NCBI GenBank assembly: GCA_045594705.1
Contig: JAZNZB010000005.1
Location: 1 to 15,896, forward strand
DNA from: SVQP01 sp045594705
GTDB taxonomy: Bacteria; Bacillota; Clostridia; Oscillospirales; CAG-272
Length of the DNA stretch: 15,896 bases
Direction: 5' to 3'
Under the pieces are notes generated by a model. That model was not told the origin of the DNA. It searched no databases and saw nothing but the letters and a program-made list of their open reading frames with translations. Below are positions 6,669 to 14,408 of this stretch, piece after piece; within the stretch, counting starts at the first letter, position 1; every line of letters begins with the position of its first letter. A program made the position numbers and the translations under genes.

Positions 6669-6778
6669 AAAATATTTATGCCACTAATTTTTCAGCCGGA
6701 ATACCAACCTTTTTTCGACTTTTCTTGTCATATAGACAAACCCGAAATGTTTTTTGAAAGGAGTCGGATGACGATTTG

Positions 6779-7114
6779 ATGAGTGAATACAGACTATATA
6801 TCAAAATGCTTGCCGCAGGCGAAACCTATTCTATTTTTATATCCAAAAGGCTGTTATTGCGCACCGTGCTGCCCTTTTGGGTGCTGCTGTTTGCGATTTT
6901 TATGATCCCCAATCCCGTTTTTTTCGCCATGGTGGGAATTCCCTCTTTGATTTTATTCGCGATTTATCTGGTTGATCTTTATCACTGTTGGAAAGCATGC
7001 AACATTTCCAAAAGTGCGTACACCGTTTTTCACGTGTCGGCAATTCTGATACTGCGGATTATCACAGCGATTTTGATTGAACTGTTGGAGGCTATATGGA
7101 TTTTATGTTTTTGA
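6779..7114 (+). CDS. Small membrane protein, partner of the MutS-like gene
   Basis: The 111-residue product has two clear membrane segments (about 26-44 and 47-67) and a third hydrophobic helix (about 82-109), with a short charged N-terminus. I recognise no family. The start is not simple. AAAGGAG (6757-6763) is four bases from an ATG at 6768 that opens a three-codon frame (MTI), whose TGA overlaps the ATG at 6779 as TGATG. An in-frame TTG at 6776 is an alternative. The 3' end overlaps the next gene by 19 bases, so the two are surely co-transcribed and probably translationally coupled. A role in anchoring or regulating the MutS-like ATPase is an inference from this arrangement. Confidence 0.65.
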   Translation: MSEYRLYIKMLAAGETYSIFISKRLLLRTVLPFWVLLFAIFMIPNPVFFAMVGIPSLILFAIYLVDLYHCWKACNISKSAYTVFHVSAILILRIITAILIELLEAIWILCF

Positions 7115-8604
7115 GCACCTCGGATCAGACGGCTCCGAACTTTGACGCAAGAGCCGAGATCATTTCCAAGGATCGCTTTTTTGATCGCGCAAAGAAATAT
7201 ATCAGCACCGATCCCGAAACGCTGCGATACAGGCAGGCGCTCTTTTGCGACCTTTTGAATTCTGAAGAAATTTCAAGGTTCATGAGCGATTTTTCCGAGC
7301 GGTTAAAGGAATACTCGTCCTTAATGCAGGAGCAGCCCGGCACAAAGGACGGCGAACAAAAAATGCACAATATCTTAGTGCCAACCGTCTACGTGGAAAT
7401 GACTCGGTTTATTCACGATTCTCTCGCCCCGCATATGCAGGCGGCAAAATCGGACGCGATCAAAGCACTGTTTTCGCTTGTGAGCAGCGATATGGGGTCG
7501 GATGAATTCAAGCGGCTGTCGCAGTTTTACGAAACAAACGCAGACAAGCTGCGCGCGGTTTCCAGCGTGACGATCGGCGTCAATCTCAATGCAATGCTCG
7601 AGCCCAAGGAGGCGGGGCTGGTTTCGATCAACAGCGAACAATACAAATCGGGGGATCTGCTCGACCGTATTTTACGTATGGATTTTGAGAAGGACGAGTT
7701 TCATTGCATTGCCCCGCTTGTGACCTTGGATAAAAAGCTCGGATACCAGGATAGCCAAAGAGTCAATTTTGCCCTTTTGCGGGCTATGTCGCAGGTCATG
7801 AACAGCGGTCTTGCGCATTGCAACAGTCAATGTCTGCGATATGCGCAGAAAAAACTGACCGTGTATTACGAAATGGCGGAATCTTTGGCGTTTGTGGTAG
7901 AGGCGATCAAGCGTCTGCGCATATTCAAGGACAAAAACATTCCCCTTTGTTTTCCGGAAATCAGCGAGGACAGAGGCATGCATTTCATTTCTTTGTACGA
8001 CGACGGCTTATGCCAAGCCAAACAAAAGGACGAGATTGTTCCCAACACGATCAGCCTTGAACCGGGCGTTTGCTGCTACATACTGTCGGGACCTAACAGC
8101 GGCGGAAAAACCGTATTTTTGAATTCGGTGGCTGCTGCACAGTATTATTTTCAGCTCGGCATGCCTGTTCCCGCCAAAAAAGCCTCGCTGCCGATCTGTG
8201 ATGCGATCTTCAAGGTGTCCGTTGAAGAACAGGCCAACACCACCCCGGTCGGCAGATTTGAAAAAGAATGCATCACGCTCTCCGAGGTGCTCGGACAGTT
8301 TACAGAAAACAGCCTTGCCCTGATCGACGAGGCTTTTACCTCTACCTCAGCCTCCGAGGCAGTACCGATTGCTGCCAATTTCATCTGCGAGCTGTGCCGC
8401 GCAGGAGGAAAATGCATATTTATCACCCACCATCACGAGCTTTGCGATGCACAACCCAAAATTGAGCAATGCGGCAGCAAGGTAGGATATCTGCATACGC
8501 AAGCCACCGCTGATCGCCGAACCTTTACCGTACACCCGGGCAAAGCGGACTCGGGCAGCTATGCACAAAGTATCGCGAGAAAATACGGCTTACTGGGGGA
8601 GTAA
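7096..8604 (+). CDS. MutS-family ATPase lacking the mismatch-recognition domain
   Basis: The 502-residue protein carries the complete MutS domain V ATPase: Walker A GPNSGGKT (332-339), the MutS signature region GRFEKECITLSEVL (386-399), Walker B LALIDEA (407-413) and the switch sequence FITHHHEL (442-449). The helical part before it (about 30-300) resembles the MutS lever/clamp core. At 502 residues it is far shorter than the roughly 850 of repair MutS and lacks the domain I with the Phe-x-Glu mismatch wedge, so ordinary mismatch recognition is unlikely. No Smr nuclease domain follows, unlike MutS2. It therefore belongs with the poorly studied short MutS homologues. GGAGG lies four bases before the ATG at 7096; an ATG at 7105 is a less likely alternative. 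The start lies inside the preceding membrane-protein gene. Confidence 0.88.
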   Translation: MDFMFLSTSDQTAPNFDARAEIISKDRFFDRAKKYISTDPETLRYRQALFCDLLNSEEISRFMSDFSERLKEYSSLMQEQPGTKDGEQKMHNILVPTVYVEMTRFIHDSLAPHMQAAKSDAIKALFSLVSSDMGSDEFKRLSQFYETNADKLRAVSSVTIGVNLNAMLEPKEAGLVSINSEQYKSGDLLDRILRMDFEKDEFHCIAPLVTLDKKLGYQDSQRVNFALLRAMSQVMNSGLAHCNSQCLRYAQKKLTVYYEMAESLAFVVEAIKRLRIFKDKNIPLCFPEISEDRGMHFISLYDDGLCQAKQKDEIVPNTISLEPGVCCYILSGPNSGGKTVFLNSVAAAQYYFQLGMPVPAKKASLPICDAIFKVSVEEQANTTPVGRFEKECITLSEVLGQFTENSLALIDEAFTSTSASEAVPIAANFICELCRAGGKCIFITHHHELCDAQPKIEQCGSKVGYLHTQATADRRTFTVHPGKADSGSYAQSIARKYGLLGE

Positions 8605-8626
8605 TGGCATCAAAACCAAATATTAC

Positions 8627-8656
8627 AAAAGGCAGGATCTCCGATCCTGCCTTTTT
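8627..8656. terminator. Bidirectional terminator between convergent genes
   Basis: GGCAGGATC-TCC-GATCCTGCC is flanked by AAAA on the left and TTTTT on the right, so it can stop both the MutS-like transcript and the glycoside hydrolase transcript from the other side. Confidence 0.85.
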
Positions 8657-8668
8657 GACTTATCATGA

Positions 8669-10174
8669 TTAACTTTCGATCACCTTTTCGCCGCCGGGCC
8701 AGATGACACGGAGCTTGACGGGGGTATCGCACTTGATCGTGATCTGCGGCTCATCGTCCGCGCTGCCACGCGCTGCGCACACAAGGTCCACGCTCTTGCC
8801 GTCAAACGGATAGCGCTCCATGCCATGCTGCTCGGTCAGGCTCACGCGCCACACGATCTCGCCGTTTTGCGCGTCCGCCTTGATGCCGAACACGTACTCG
8901 ATCAACACCGCGATCGGGATAAGTCCCGTCCAGCCCACGAAATCCGACTTGGCGGGATTTCCGGGGCACTCATGCTCGGACGAATAGTTCTCCCAGACCG
9001 TGCCGGTATCTAAGAACACCTTGACCACGTTTTCCAGCGTATTACAGCCGATCTCGTGTGCGAGATCGTGATACCCTACCCTTTCAAGGCCTTTGAGCAC
9101 CATGTAATTGGTGGGCGCCCAGACAGAGCCCTTCCAGTAGCCGCCGTGCTCGTTGTAATCGGGGTGATCGGCAGACAGCGTGGGCACGCGGTGCGGACGC
9201 TTGAATTCCGCGGGGTTTTCGAGGTGCGCGATCAGGCGCGGCAGACGCTCCGGGGGCACGATGTCCGCAAGCAGCGACCAGTAAGCACCGATCGACTTGA
9301 CACCCGACAGTCCCGATCGCCACATATCGTAGTAAAATGCGTCCTGCTCGCTCCAGAGCTTATCGTTGATCAGCTCGGTCAGCATTTCGACCTCGCGCAC
9401 AAGCCACTCGGTATCCTGCTCGCAGCCAAGAACCTTGCCCATCTCGATCAGCACCTTACCGCTGATCACCATCTGGATGCAGGCATCTACCCATATGCCG
9501 TGTCCGTGCGAGGCGTGCTCGCAGTAATGCGACTCTACGCGGGGCTGGTTATCCATCCCGCAAGCAAGGCCGCAAGACCAATAGCTGCCGTCGCGCCAGG
9601 TGCGGTTGAGCTGCAGCCATTTGTGGTACGCCAGCAGCGGATAGAACACGCGCGAAAGACGCTCTTTGTCGCCCGTCAGCCGATAATATTCCCACTCGCA
9701 CCAGGGCATGATATTGGGACCCGTGGACGCGGGGTCGTCACGCTGAAACTGCTCGCCCGGCTCGCTCTCACAGATCTCGCGGCAGATAAAGCCGTCCTTG
9801 TGCTGATGCGAATAGAAATTGTCCAGCGTTTTTTGGAAATTGAACACGTGCGAGCCGTACCTGCCAAACATGACGATAAACGAGGAATCCCACATGAACA
9901 GGTAGCCGTTAAACGCCGTATCGATAAAATTGGACACAAAGCCCGCCGCAACGTTGGGCTTGCGCAGATTGCGAAAGGCGATCTCCCACACCTTATCGTA
10001 ACACGCCAGCACGTCATCCCTGCCCTGCCATACAGGCCGCGGCAGCCTGTCTTTGGCCTTTGCATAGGTCGGCAGCGGCGCGTCCTCCACCTCTGTGTGC
10101 AGATATGGATTTTTTTGGACGTATGGGTTATGCGCGTAAAACAGCGAATCGTTGACAAGATAATGCTTTCCCAT
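8669..10174 (-). CDS. GH63/trehalase-like (alpha/alpha)6 glycoside hydrolase
   Basis: The 501-residue protein matches the six-hairpin GH63/mannosylglycerate-hydrolase/GH37 group. Motifs are YLFMWDSSFIVMFGR (91-105), PWCEWEYYRLTGD (157-169), CGMDNQPR (205-212), GGYWKGSVWAPTNY (344-357) and GTVWENYSSE (391-400). By comparison with that group, D208 and E395 are the likely catalytic acid and base. A small beta domain (about 430-501) closes the protein. There is no signal peptide, so it acts in the cytoplasm, probably on an alpha-linked oligosaccharide or glycoside; the substrate cannot be told from sequence. The start at 10174 has GGAGG six bases upstream and a promoter at 10203-10231. It is a single-gene unit and shares a terminator with the convergent MutS-like gene. 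Confidence 0.85.
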   Translation of the reverse strand: MGKHYLVNDSLFYAHNPYVQKNPYLHTEVEDAPLPTYAKAKDRLPRPVWQGRDDVLACYDKVWEIAFRNLRKPNVAAGFVSNFIDTAFNGYLFMWDSSFIVMFGRYGSHVFNFQKTLDNFYSHQHKDGFICREICESEPGEQFQRDDPASTGPNIMPWCEWEYYRLTGDKERLSRVFYPLLAYHKWLQLNRTWRDGSYWSCGLACGMDNQPRVESHYCEHASHGHGIWVDACIQMVISGKVLIEMGKVLGCEQDTEWLVREVEMLTELINDKLWSEQDAFYYDMWRSGLSGVKSIGAYWSLLADIVPPERLPRLIAHLENPAEFKRPHRVPTLSADHPDYNEHGGYWKGSVWAPTNYMVLKGLERVGYHDLAHEIGCNTLENVVKVFLDTGTVWENYSSEHECPGNPAKSDFVGWTGLIPIAVLIEYVFGIKADAQNGEIVWRVSLTEQHGMERYPFDGKSVDLVCAARGSADDEPQITIKCDTPVKLRVIWPGGEKVIES

Positions 10175-10202
10175 GGGATACCTCCAAAGGTTTGATTGAT
10201 TT

Positions 10203-10231
10203 ATTATAGCATACTTTTGAGGGAATGTCTA
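10203..10231 (-). promoter_or_regulatory. Promoter of the GH63-like gene
   Basis: TAGACA (10226-10231) and TATAAT (10203-10208), spacer 17, on the minus strand, about 30 bases before the start codon. Confidence 0.75.
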
Positions 10232-10273
10232 TATGTTGGTGCTGCTCTTTGTGGATTCCCGCTATGAAAATTC

Positions 10274-10292
10274 GCCCGGGCGCGGGCTTTTT
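10274..10292 (+). terminator. Weak rightward terminator-like hairpin without a gene
   Basis: GCCCG-GGCG-CGGGC followed by TTTTT lies between two divergent genes, where no rightward gene needs ending. It may be a relic or insulate the ychF promoter. Confidence 0.35.
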
Positions 10293-10327
10293 CTCCGTTT
10301 CGCCTACGGCAAAATTGCCGAAAGGTC

Positions 10328-10356
10328 TTGCAATGCGCCGCGAAATGGTATATAAT
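10328..10356 (+). promoter_or_regulatory. Promoter of the ychF-trmB-truB operon
   Basis: TTGCAA (10328-10333) and TATAAT (10351-10356), spacer 17. The transcript should begin near 10363, which rules out the in-frame ATG at 10371 as a well-placed start. Confidence 0.75.
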
Positions 10357-10406
10357 TATGATGTATAATTATGGCTATAAAATCTATTGAGATCGGAGAT
10401 ACAATT

Positions 10407-11501
10407 ATGAAGCTTGGTATTGTCGGACTTCCCAACGTGGGAAAATCCACCTTGTTCAACGCCTTGACCAATGCGGGTGCCGAATCCGCAAACTACCCCT
10501 TCTGCACCATTGAGCCCAACGTGGGCATCGTACCCGTGCCGGACAAGCGTCTGGACGTGCTGGCAGAGATGTACAAGCCCGAAAAGCTGACCCCCGCCGT
10601 TTGCGAGTTTGTGGACATTGCAGGCCTTGTCAAGGGCGCATCCAAGGGCGAGGGCCTTGGCAACCAGTTCCTTTCCAACATTCGCGAGTGTGATGCGATC
10701 CTGCACATCATTCGCTGCTTTGAAAACGACGACATCATTCACGTAGAGGGCAGCATTGACCCCATGCGTGACCTGGAGACCATCAACATGGAGCTCATCC
10801 TTTCCGACATGGAAATGATGGAGCGCAGAATTGAGCGCACCACCAAGGCTATGCGTGCCGACAAGTCGCTGGCCGCTCAGATGGAGGTGTTCAAGAAGAT
10901 CCTGGCAGCACTGGAAGAGGGTCTTTGCGCGCGCACCGTGGCACTCACTCCCGACGAGGAGGAGCTTTTGGCCGACACCCACCTTCTGACCCGTATGCCC
11001 GTCATTTACGTGGCAAACGTCAGCGAGGACGAGGCGGGCGAGGAGCCGCTCGGAAACCCCGCATACGTAGCACTCAAGGAGTACGCCAAGAGCGAGCAGA
11101 GCGAAATCATGTGGATCTGCGCAGGCATCGAGGCCGAGATCGCAGAGCTGGACGCTGAGGAAAAGGCAATGTTCATGGAGGATATGGGCATTGAGGAAAG
11201 CGGTCTTGACAAGCTGATCAAGGCAAGCTATTCTCTGCTCGGTCTGACCTCTTACATGACTGCAGGCCCCAAGGAGGTTCGTGCATGGACCATCACCAAG
11301 GGCACCAAGGCGCCCCAGGCAGCAGGCAAGATCCATAGCGACTTTGAGCGCGGCTTTATCCGTGCCGAGGTAGTATCTTACGACGACCTTGTCAAGCTGG
11401 GCAGCATTGCCGCTTGTAAGGACGCAGGCCTTTACCGCAGTGAGGGCAAGGACTACGTCATGCAAGACAGCGACATCGTGCTGTTCCGCTTCAACGTCTG
11501 A
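10407..11501 (+). CDS. ychF: Ribosome-associated ATPase YchF (OLA1 family)
   Basis: YchF is a translation-associated P-loop ATPase of the Obg family that binds ribosomes and takes part in stress responses. The 364-residue protein starts MKLGIVGLPNVGKSTLF, with the P-loop at 7-14. The G3-like motif is D70-IAG, and KGASKGEGLGNQFL (76-89) is a hallmark of the family. The nucleotide-specificity motif is NVSE (204-207) rather than NKxD, which is why these proteins prefer ATP. A coiled-coil insert covers about 125-175 and a C-terminal TGS domain about 279-362. Length is normal. The start at 10407 is preferred over 10371 because it gives the conserved N-terminus, has GGAG upstream and leaves room for a leader. 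It is first in an operon with trmB (28-base gap). Confidence 0.95.
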   Translation: MKLGIVGLPNVGKSTLFNALTNAGAESANYPFCTIEPNVGIVPVPDKRLDVLAEMYKPEKLTPAVCEFVDIAGLVKGASKGEGLGNQFLSNIRECDAILHIIRCFENDDIIHVEGSIDPMRDLETINMELILSDMEMMERRIERTTKAMRADKSLAAQMEVFKKILAALEEGLCARTVALTPDEEELLADTHLLTRMPVIYVANVSEDEAGEEPLGNPAYVALKEYAKSEQSEIMWICAGIEAEIAELDAEEKAMFMEDMGIEESGLDKLIKASYSLLGLTSYMTAGPKEVRAWTITKGTKAPQAAGKIHSDFERGFIRAEVVSYDDLVKLGSIAACKDAGLYRSEGKDYVMQDSDIVLFRFNV

Positions 11502-11529
11502 TCGATATTTTGCATAAGAGGTAGTTCCC

Positions 11530-12183
11530 ATGAGAATGAGAAGAAAAAAGCACGGTGCCGAGAGAATCGCCGCTTGCTCTGCCCTGCTGATCGAGCATCC
11601 CGAGCTGCTGATGGCTGACCCTTTGGCTGCTTTTCCCGAAAAAAAGCCGCTGGCCTTGGAGATCGGCTGCGGCAAGGGCGCATTTGCCTGCGGCACGGCT
11701 GCGGCAAACCCCGACGTCAATCTGATCGCCATGGAGCGCGTGGCCGACGTGGCTTGTCTTGCGCTTGAGAAGGCGACCGAGTGCGCCGACACGCGCCCCG
11801 ACAACCTTCGTTTCATCATCGGGAATGCGGAAAATCTGCCCGAATGGCTGCCCGCACACTCGCTGGACACCATTTATCTCAATTTCAGCGATCCCTGGCC
11901 CAAGAGCGGCTACAAAAAGCGTCGCCTGACCCATCGCGGTTTCCTTGAAAAGTACCGCAAGCTGCTGATCCCCGGCGGTATGCTGAAATTCAAGACCGAT
12001 AATCACGATCTGTTTTTCTTCAGCCTTGAAGAGTTTGAGGCTTGCGGCCTTGAGATCGTATGGAAAACCGAGGATCTGCACGCAAGCGAGCTGGCGGCAA
12101 CTAACGTCATGACCGAATACGAGGCAAACTTTACCGCAAAGGGCATGCCCATCTACTCGGCGCACGTGCGCTTTCCCGCATGA
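11530..12183 (+). CDS. trmB: tRNA (guanine-N7-)-methyltransferase
   Basis: TrmB forms m7G at position 46 of tRNAs using S-adenosylmethionine. The 217-residue protein shows LEIGCGKG (43-50) for cofactor binding, GNAENL (98-103), the family signature NFSDPWPK (118-125), RRLTH (131-135), FKTDN (154-158) and TEYE (195-198). Length is normal. GAGG about eight bases before the ATG is an adequate ribosome binding site. An ATG two codons downstream is a possible alternative start. The last base of its final codon and its stop overlap the next gene as ATGA, so truB translation is coupled to it. Confidence 0.95.
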   Translation: MRMRRKKHGAERIAACSALLIEHPELLMADPLAAFPEKKPLALEIGCGKGAFACGTAAANPDVNLIAMERVADVACLALEKATECADTRPDNLRFIIGNAENLPEWLPAHSLDTIYLNFSDPWPKSGYKKRRLTHRGFLEKYRKLLIPGGMLKFKTDNHDLFFFSLEEFEACGLEIVWKTEDLHASELAATNVMTEYEANFTAKGMPIYSAHVRFPA

Positions 12184-13100
12184 GCGCGCCGCAAGTGGAG
12201 CCCAGCGGCATTCTGCTGATCCATAAGCACGCGGGCGCGACCTCGCACGATATCGTTTACAAGGTGCGCCGTGCGCTGCATACAAGACGCGTGGGCCACA
12301 CGGGCACGCTTGACCCCATGGCGACCGGTGTGCTGGTCGTTTTGGTGGGCAGAGCGGCCAAGGCCTGCGAGTACGTCAGCCACGACCGCAAGGTGTACAA
12401 GGCTACGCTGCGACTCGGATTGACCACCGACACCGAGGACGTCACGGGCACGGTGCTGACTACCTGTGAGACACTTCCCTTACCCGAACAGGTCAAGGAC
12501 GTGTGCGAGAGGTTTGTGGGCAAGATCAAGCAGATCCCGCCCATGTACAGCGCACTCAAAATAGACGGCCAAAAGCTTTGCGATCTGGCGCGCAAGGGCA
12601 TCGAGGTCGAGCGAGAGGCACGTGAGATCGAGATTTTTTCTCTTTCCTGCGAGCCGACAGACAAAGAGAGCGACTATATTTTAACCGTGGATTGCTCGGG
12701 GGGCACGTATATCCGCACGCTTTGCGCCGATATCGGCGCGGCTTTGGGCTGCGGAGGTGTGATGGCGACATTAGAGCGCATGCAAACGGGTGGCTTTGGC
12801 CTGGACGAGTGCGTTACCACAGCCCAACTGGAGCAAATGGACGACGACGCGCGTCTTGCGCGCCTGCTCCCGGTTGAGGTACTGTTTGCCGATCTCCCCG
12901 CCGTTCATCTTTCGGATTTTTATAAAAGACTTTGCCGCAACGGCTGCGAGATCTATCAGAGCAGGATCCGCACGGATTTTCCCGTAGGGCAACGCGTGCG
13001 CATCTGCGATCAAAGCGGGCATTTCTTCGCCCTTGGCGAGGTGCGCGAATACGAGAGCGGCACGGCCATTGCCATGATCAAGCTGTTTGAACTGGAATAA
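12180..13100 (+). CDS. truB: tRNA pseudouridine(55) synthase TruB
   Basis: TruB converts U55 in the T-loop of tRNAs to pseudouridine and acts as a tRNA folding chaperone. The 306-residue protein carries GILLIHKHAGATSHD (10-24), GHTGTLDPMATGVL (39-52) with catalytic D45, YKATLRLG (about 74-81), PPMYSALKIDGQ (about 120-131), and GGTYIRTLCADIG near the middle. The C-terminal 60 residues fit the PUA-like domain. The start overlaps the trmB stop by four bases and has no strong ribosome binding site of its own, which fits coupling. truB often lies next to rbfA or ribF in the infB cluster; here it sits with trmB and ychF instead. Confidence 0.95.
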   Translation: MSAPQVEPSGILLIHKHAGATSHDIVYKVRRALHTRRVGHTGTLDPMATGVLVVLVGRAAKACEYVSHDRKVYKATLRLGLTTDTEDVTGTVLTTCETLPLPEQVKDVCERFVGKIKQIPPMYSALKIDGQKLCDLARKGIEVEREAREIEIFSLSCEPTDKESDYILTVDCSGGTYIRTLCADIGAALGCGGVMATLERMQTGGFGLDECVTTAQLEQMDDDARLARLLPVEVLFADLPAVHLSDFYKRLCRNGCEIYQSRIRTDFPVGQRVRICDQSGHFFALGEVREYESGTAIAMIKLFELE

Positions 13101-13109
13101 GGAGACGCT

Positions 13110-13334
13110 ATGAAAAACACCAACACCTGTCCCAAATGCGGCAAGCACAATATCGTGCGATTTGACGGCTATACCGGTGCGTACGGCTCGGGCAACAACG
13201 TCATGACCGGCGCGACCGTATTCTCGGGCGTCAACGTCAACCGCTATATCTGCTGCGATTGCGGCTTTACCGAGGAATGGATCGACACCTGCGATCTTGA
13301 CAAGATTGAAAAGAGCAAAAAGGCGAAAAGATGA
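13110..13334 (+). CDS. Small zinc-ribbon protein of unknown function
   Basis: The 74-residue protein has CPKC (7-10) and CCDC (48-51), two CxxC knuckles fitting a zinc ribbon. Between them lies a glycine- and asparagine-rich stretch, and the tail is lysine-rich (KIEKSKKAKR). AAGGAG six bases before the ATG and a nine-base gap after truB place it at the end of the tRNA-modification operon. Similar tiny ribbons are common in Clostridia and are usually annotated as hypothetical. Binding of RNA or protein is a guess from the fold and basic tail only. Confidence 0.8.
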   Translation: MKNTNTCPKCGKHNIVRFDGYTGAYGSGNNVMTGATVFSGVNVNRYICCDCGFTEEWIDTCDLDKIEKSKKAKR

Positions 13335-13341
13335 TCAAAAA

Positions 13342-13374
13342 CGGGCGCACACAGTGCGCCCGCTTTTATTTTTT
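13342..13374. terminator. Terminator at the end of the ychF operon, facing the ABC operon
   Basis: CGGGCGCAC-ACA-GTGCGCCCG is followed by C and then TTTTATTTTTT for the rightward transcript. It ends exactly at the stop codon of the convergent permease gene. On the minus strand the hairpin is followed by TTTTTGATC, so it may serve both directions. Confidence 0.85.
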
Positions 13375-14408
13375 CAGAAATGCGACAGAGTGTCGGGCAA
13401 TTGGATATACGCCACGACAAACGGCAAGACAAGGCCGATCACGGTCACGACGATATCGGGAATCTTGAACTTAAATCCCCTTCTGTAAATCAGATAGCCC
13501 GAGAGCATGATAATCAGATACACCACCAACGAAATCGGAATATAGATACCAAACGGCGTCATCATAAAGCAATATCCGTAGACCGGAATGAGCAACGCAT
13601 ATCCAAAGGGAGAATTTGAGATCTCCCCTGCCTGCTCCGCGCCCTTTTTGACAAAGCTGATCAGATATCCGTTCGCAGCCGCAATACCAACAGCGCCCCA
13701 GATAAAGAACATGTACCAGCGATCCGTGATCTCTTCCACCCCATGTCTCCAGTAGTCCGGGCGATTGATTTCAACCAGATCCTGGAAGAGCACGGTCAGG
13801 TTGTTCATGGGAGTATACATAATTCCCCAACCGGCCAAATTATCTGCAATCTTGCTGTCAAACACCCAAGATGCGGAAAGTGCCACAATGCACGGCAAAA
13901 AGATCCACAGAGCACAGAACAGCACGCCGTCCGCGACCGTATTGGCTTGCATGAACAAAAAGCAATAGATGGAATAAATGACAAACGCAAGCAACAGCGA
14001 CAGAAAATAATACGGGATCATATACACAAGCGCGAAATAGTCGGTGTTGAGTGCAAGCCAAAGATAGCTTGCTCCCCAGGTAACCGTATAAATGGCTACC
14101 ACCTGCACAAGGCCGCTGACAAAGTGCACCATGGCCATTTTCTCGCGCTTGATCGGAAAGAAATAAAGCGTATCTAAATTTCTGCGGTTTTTGAGCCCCG
14201 AAAGCTCGAAGAGCGGTACGACGCTGGCCGTGATGCAAAGCACTGTTGCAAGCATAAAAAGGCCGCTTTGGCAATACTTGATTTCATCAGAGGTGTTCAC
14301 CTCGGAAATGCCGATCAAGCAGATGGCAACCGAAAGAGCGGTAAAGATCAGCGTGCGCAGCGCGCTGCTTTTGAGTCTGTACGACAAATATCTGAAAAAG
14401 TTCTTCAT
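13374..14408 (-). CDS. ABC transporter membrane subunit (YtrC/YtrD-like)
   Basis: The 344-residue protein has about eight or nine membrane segments (about 18-34, 48-66, 95-118, 126-152, 160-181, 231-253, 268-307 and 319-336) and the topology of ABC-2-type permeases. A basic cytoplasmic loop, KNRRNLDTLYFFPIKRE (73-89), follows the second helix, as in bacitracin- and cell-wall-stress ABC exporters controlled by YtrA-type regulators. An SFVKKGAEQAGE stretch (251-262) follows the sixth helix. The start overlaps the stop of the ATPase gene as ATGA, with GAGGGGG upstream, so the two are translated in a coupled fashion. The exported or sensed substrate is unknown. Confidence 0.85.
   Translation of the reverse strand: MKNFFRYLSYRLKSSALRTLIFTALSVAICLIGISEVNTSDEIKYCQSGLFMLATVLCITASVVPLFELSGLKNRRNLDTLYFFPIKREKMAMVHFVSGLVQVVAIYTVTWGASYLWLALNTDYFALVYMIPYYFLSLLLAFVIYSIYCFLFMQANTVADGVLFCALWIFLPCIVALSASWVFDSKIADNLAGWGIMYTPMNNLTVLFQDLVEINRPDYWRHGVEEITDRWYMFFIWGAVGIAAANGYLISFVKKGAEQAGEISNSPFGYALLIPVYGYCFMMTPFGIYIPISLVVYLIIMLSGYLIYRRGFKFKIPDIVVTVIGLVLPFVVAYIQLPDTLSHF

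Noticed and set aside
7096..8604. MutS2 or repair MutS assignment
   Set aside because: Too short, with no mismatch-recognition domain and no Smr domain.
9056..10195. 379-codon plus-strand open frame
   Set aside because: Antisense to the GH63-like gene and without recognisable motifs or a ribosome binding site.
10356..11873. 505-codon minus-strand open frame
   Set aside because: Antisense to ychF and the start of trmB, both certain. The low-complexity Ala/Val/Leu-rich translation is typical of a shadow.
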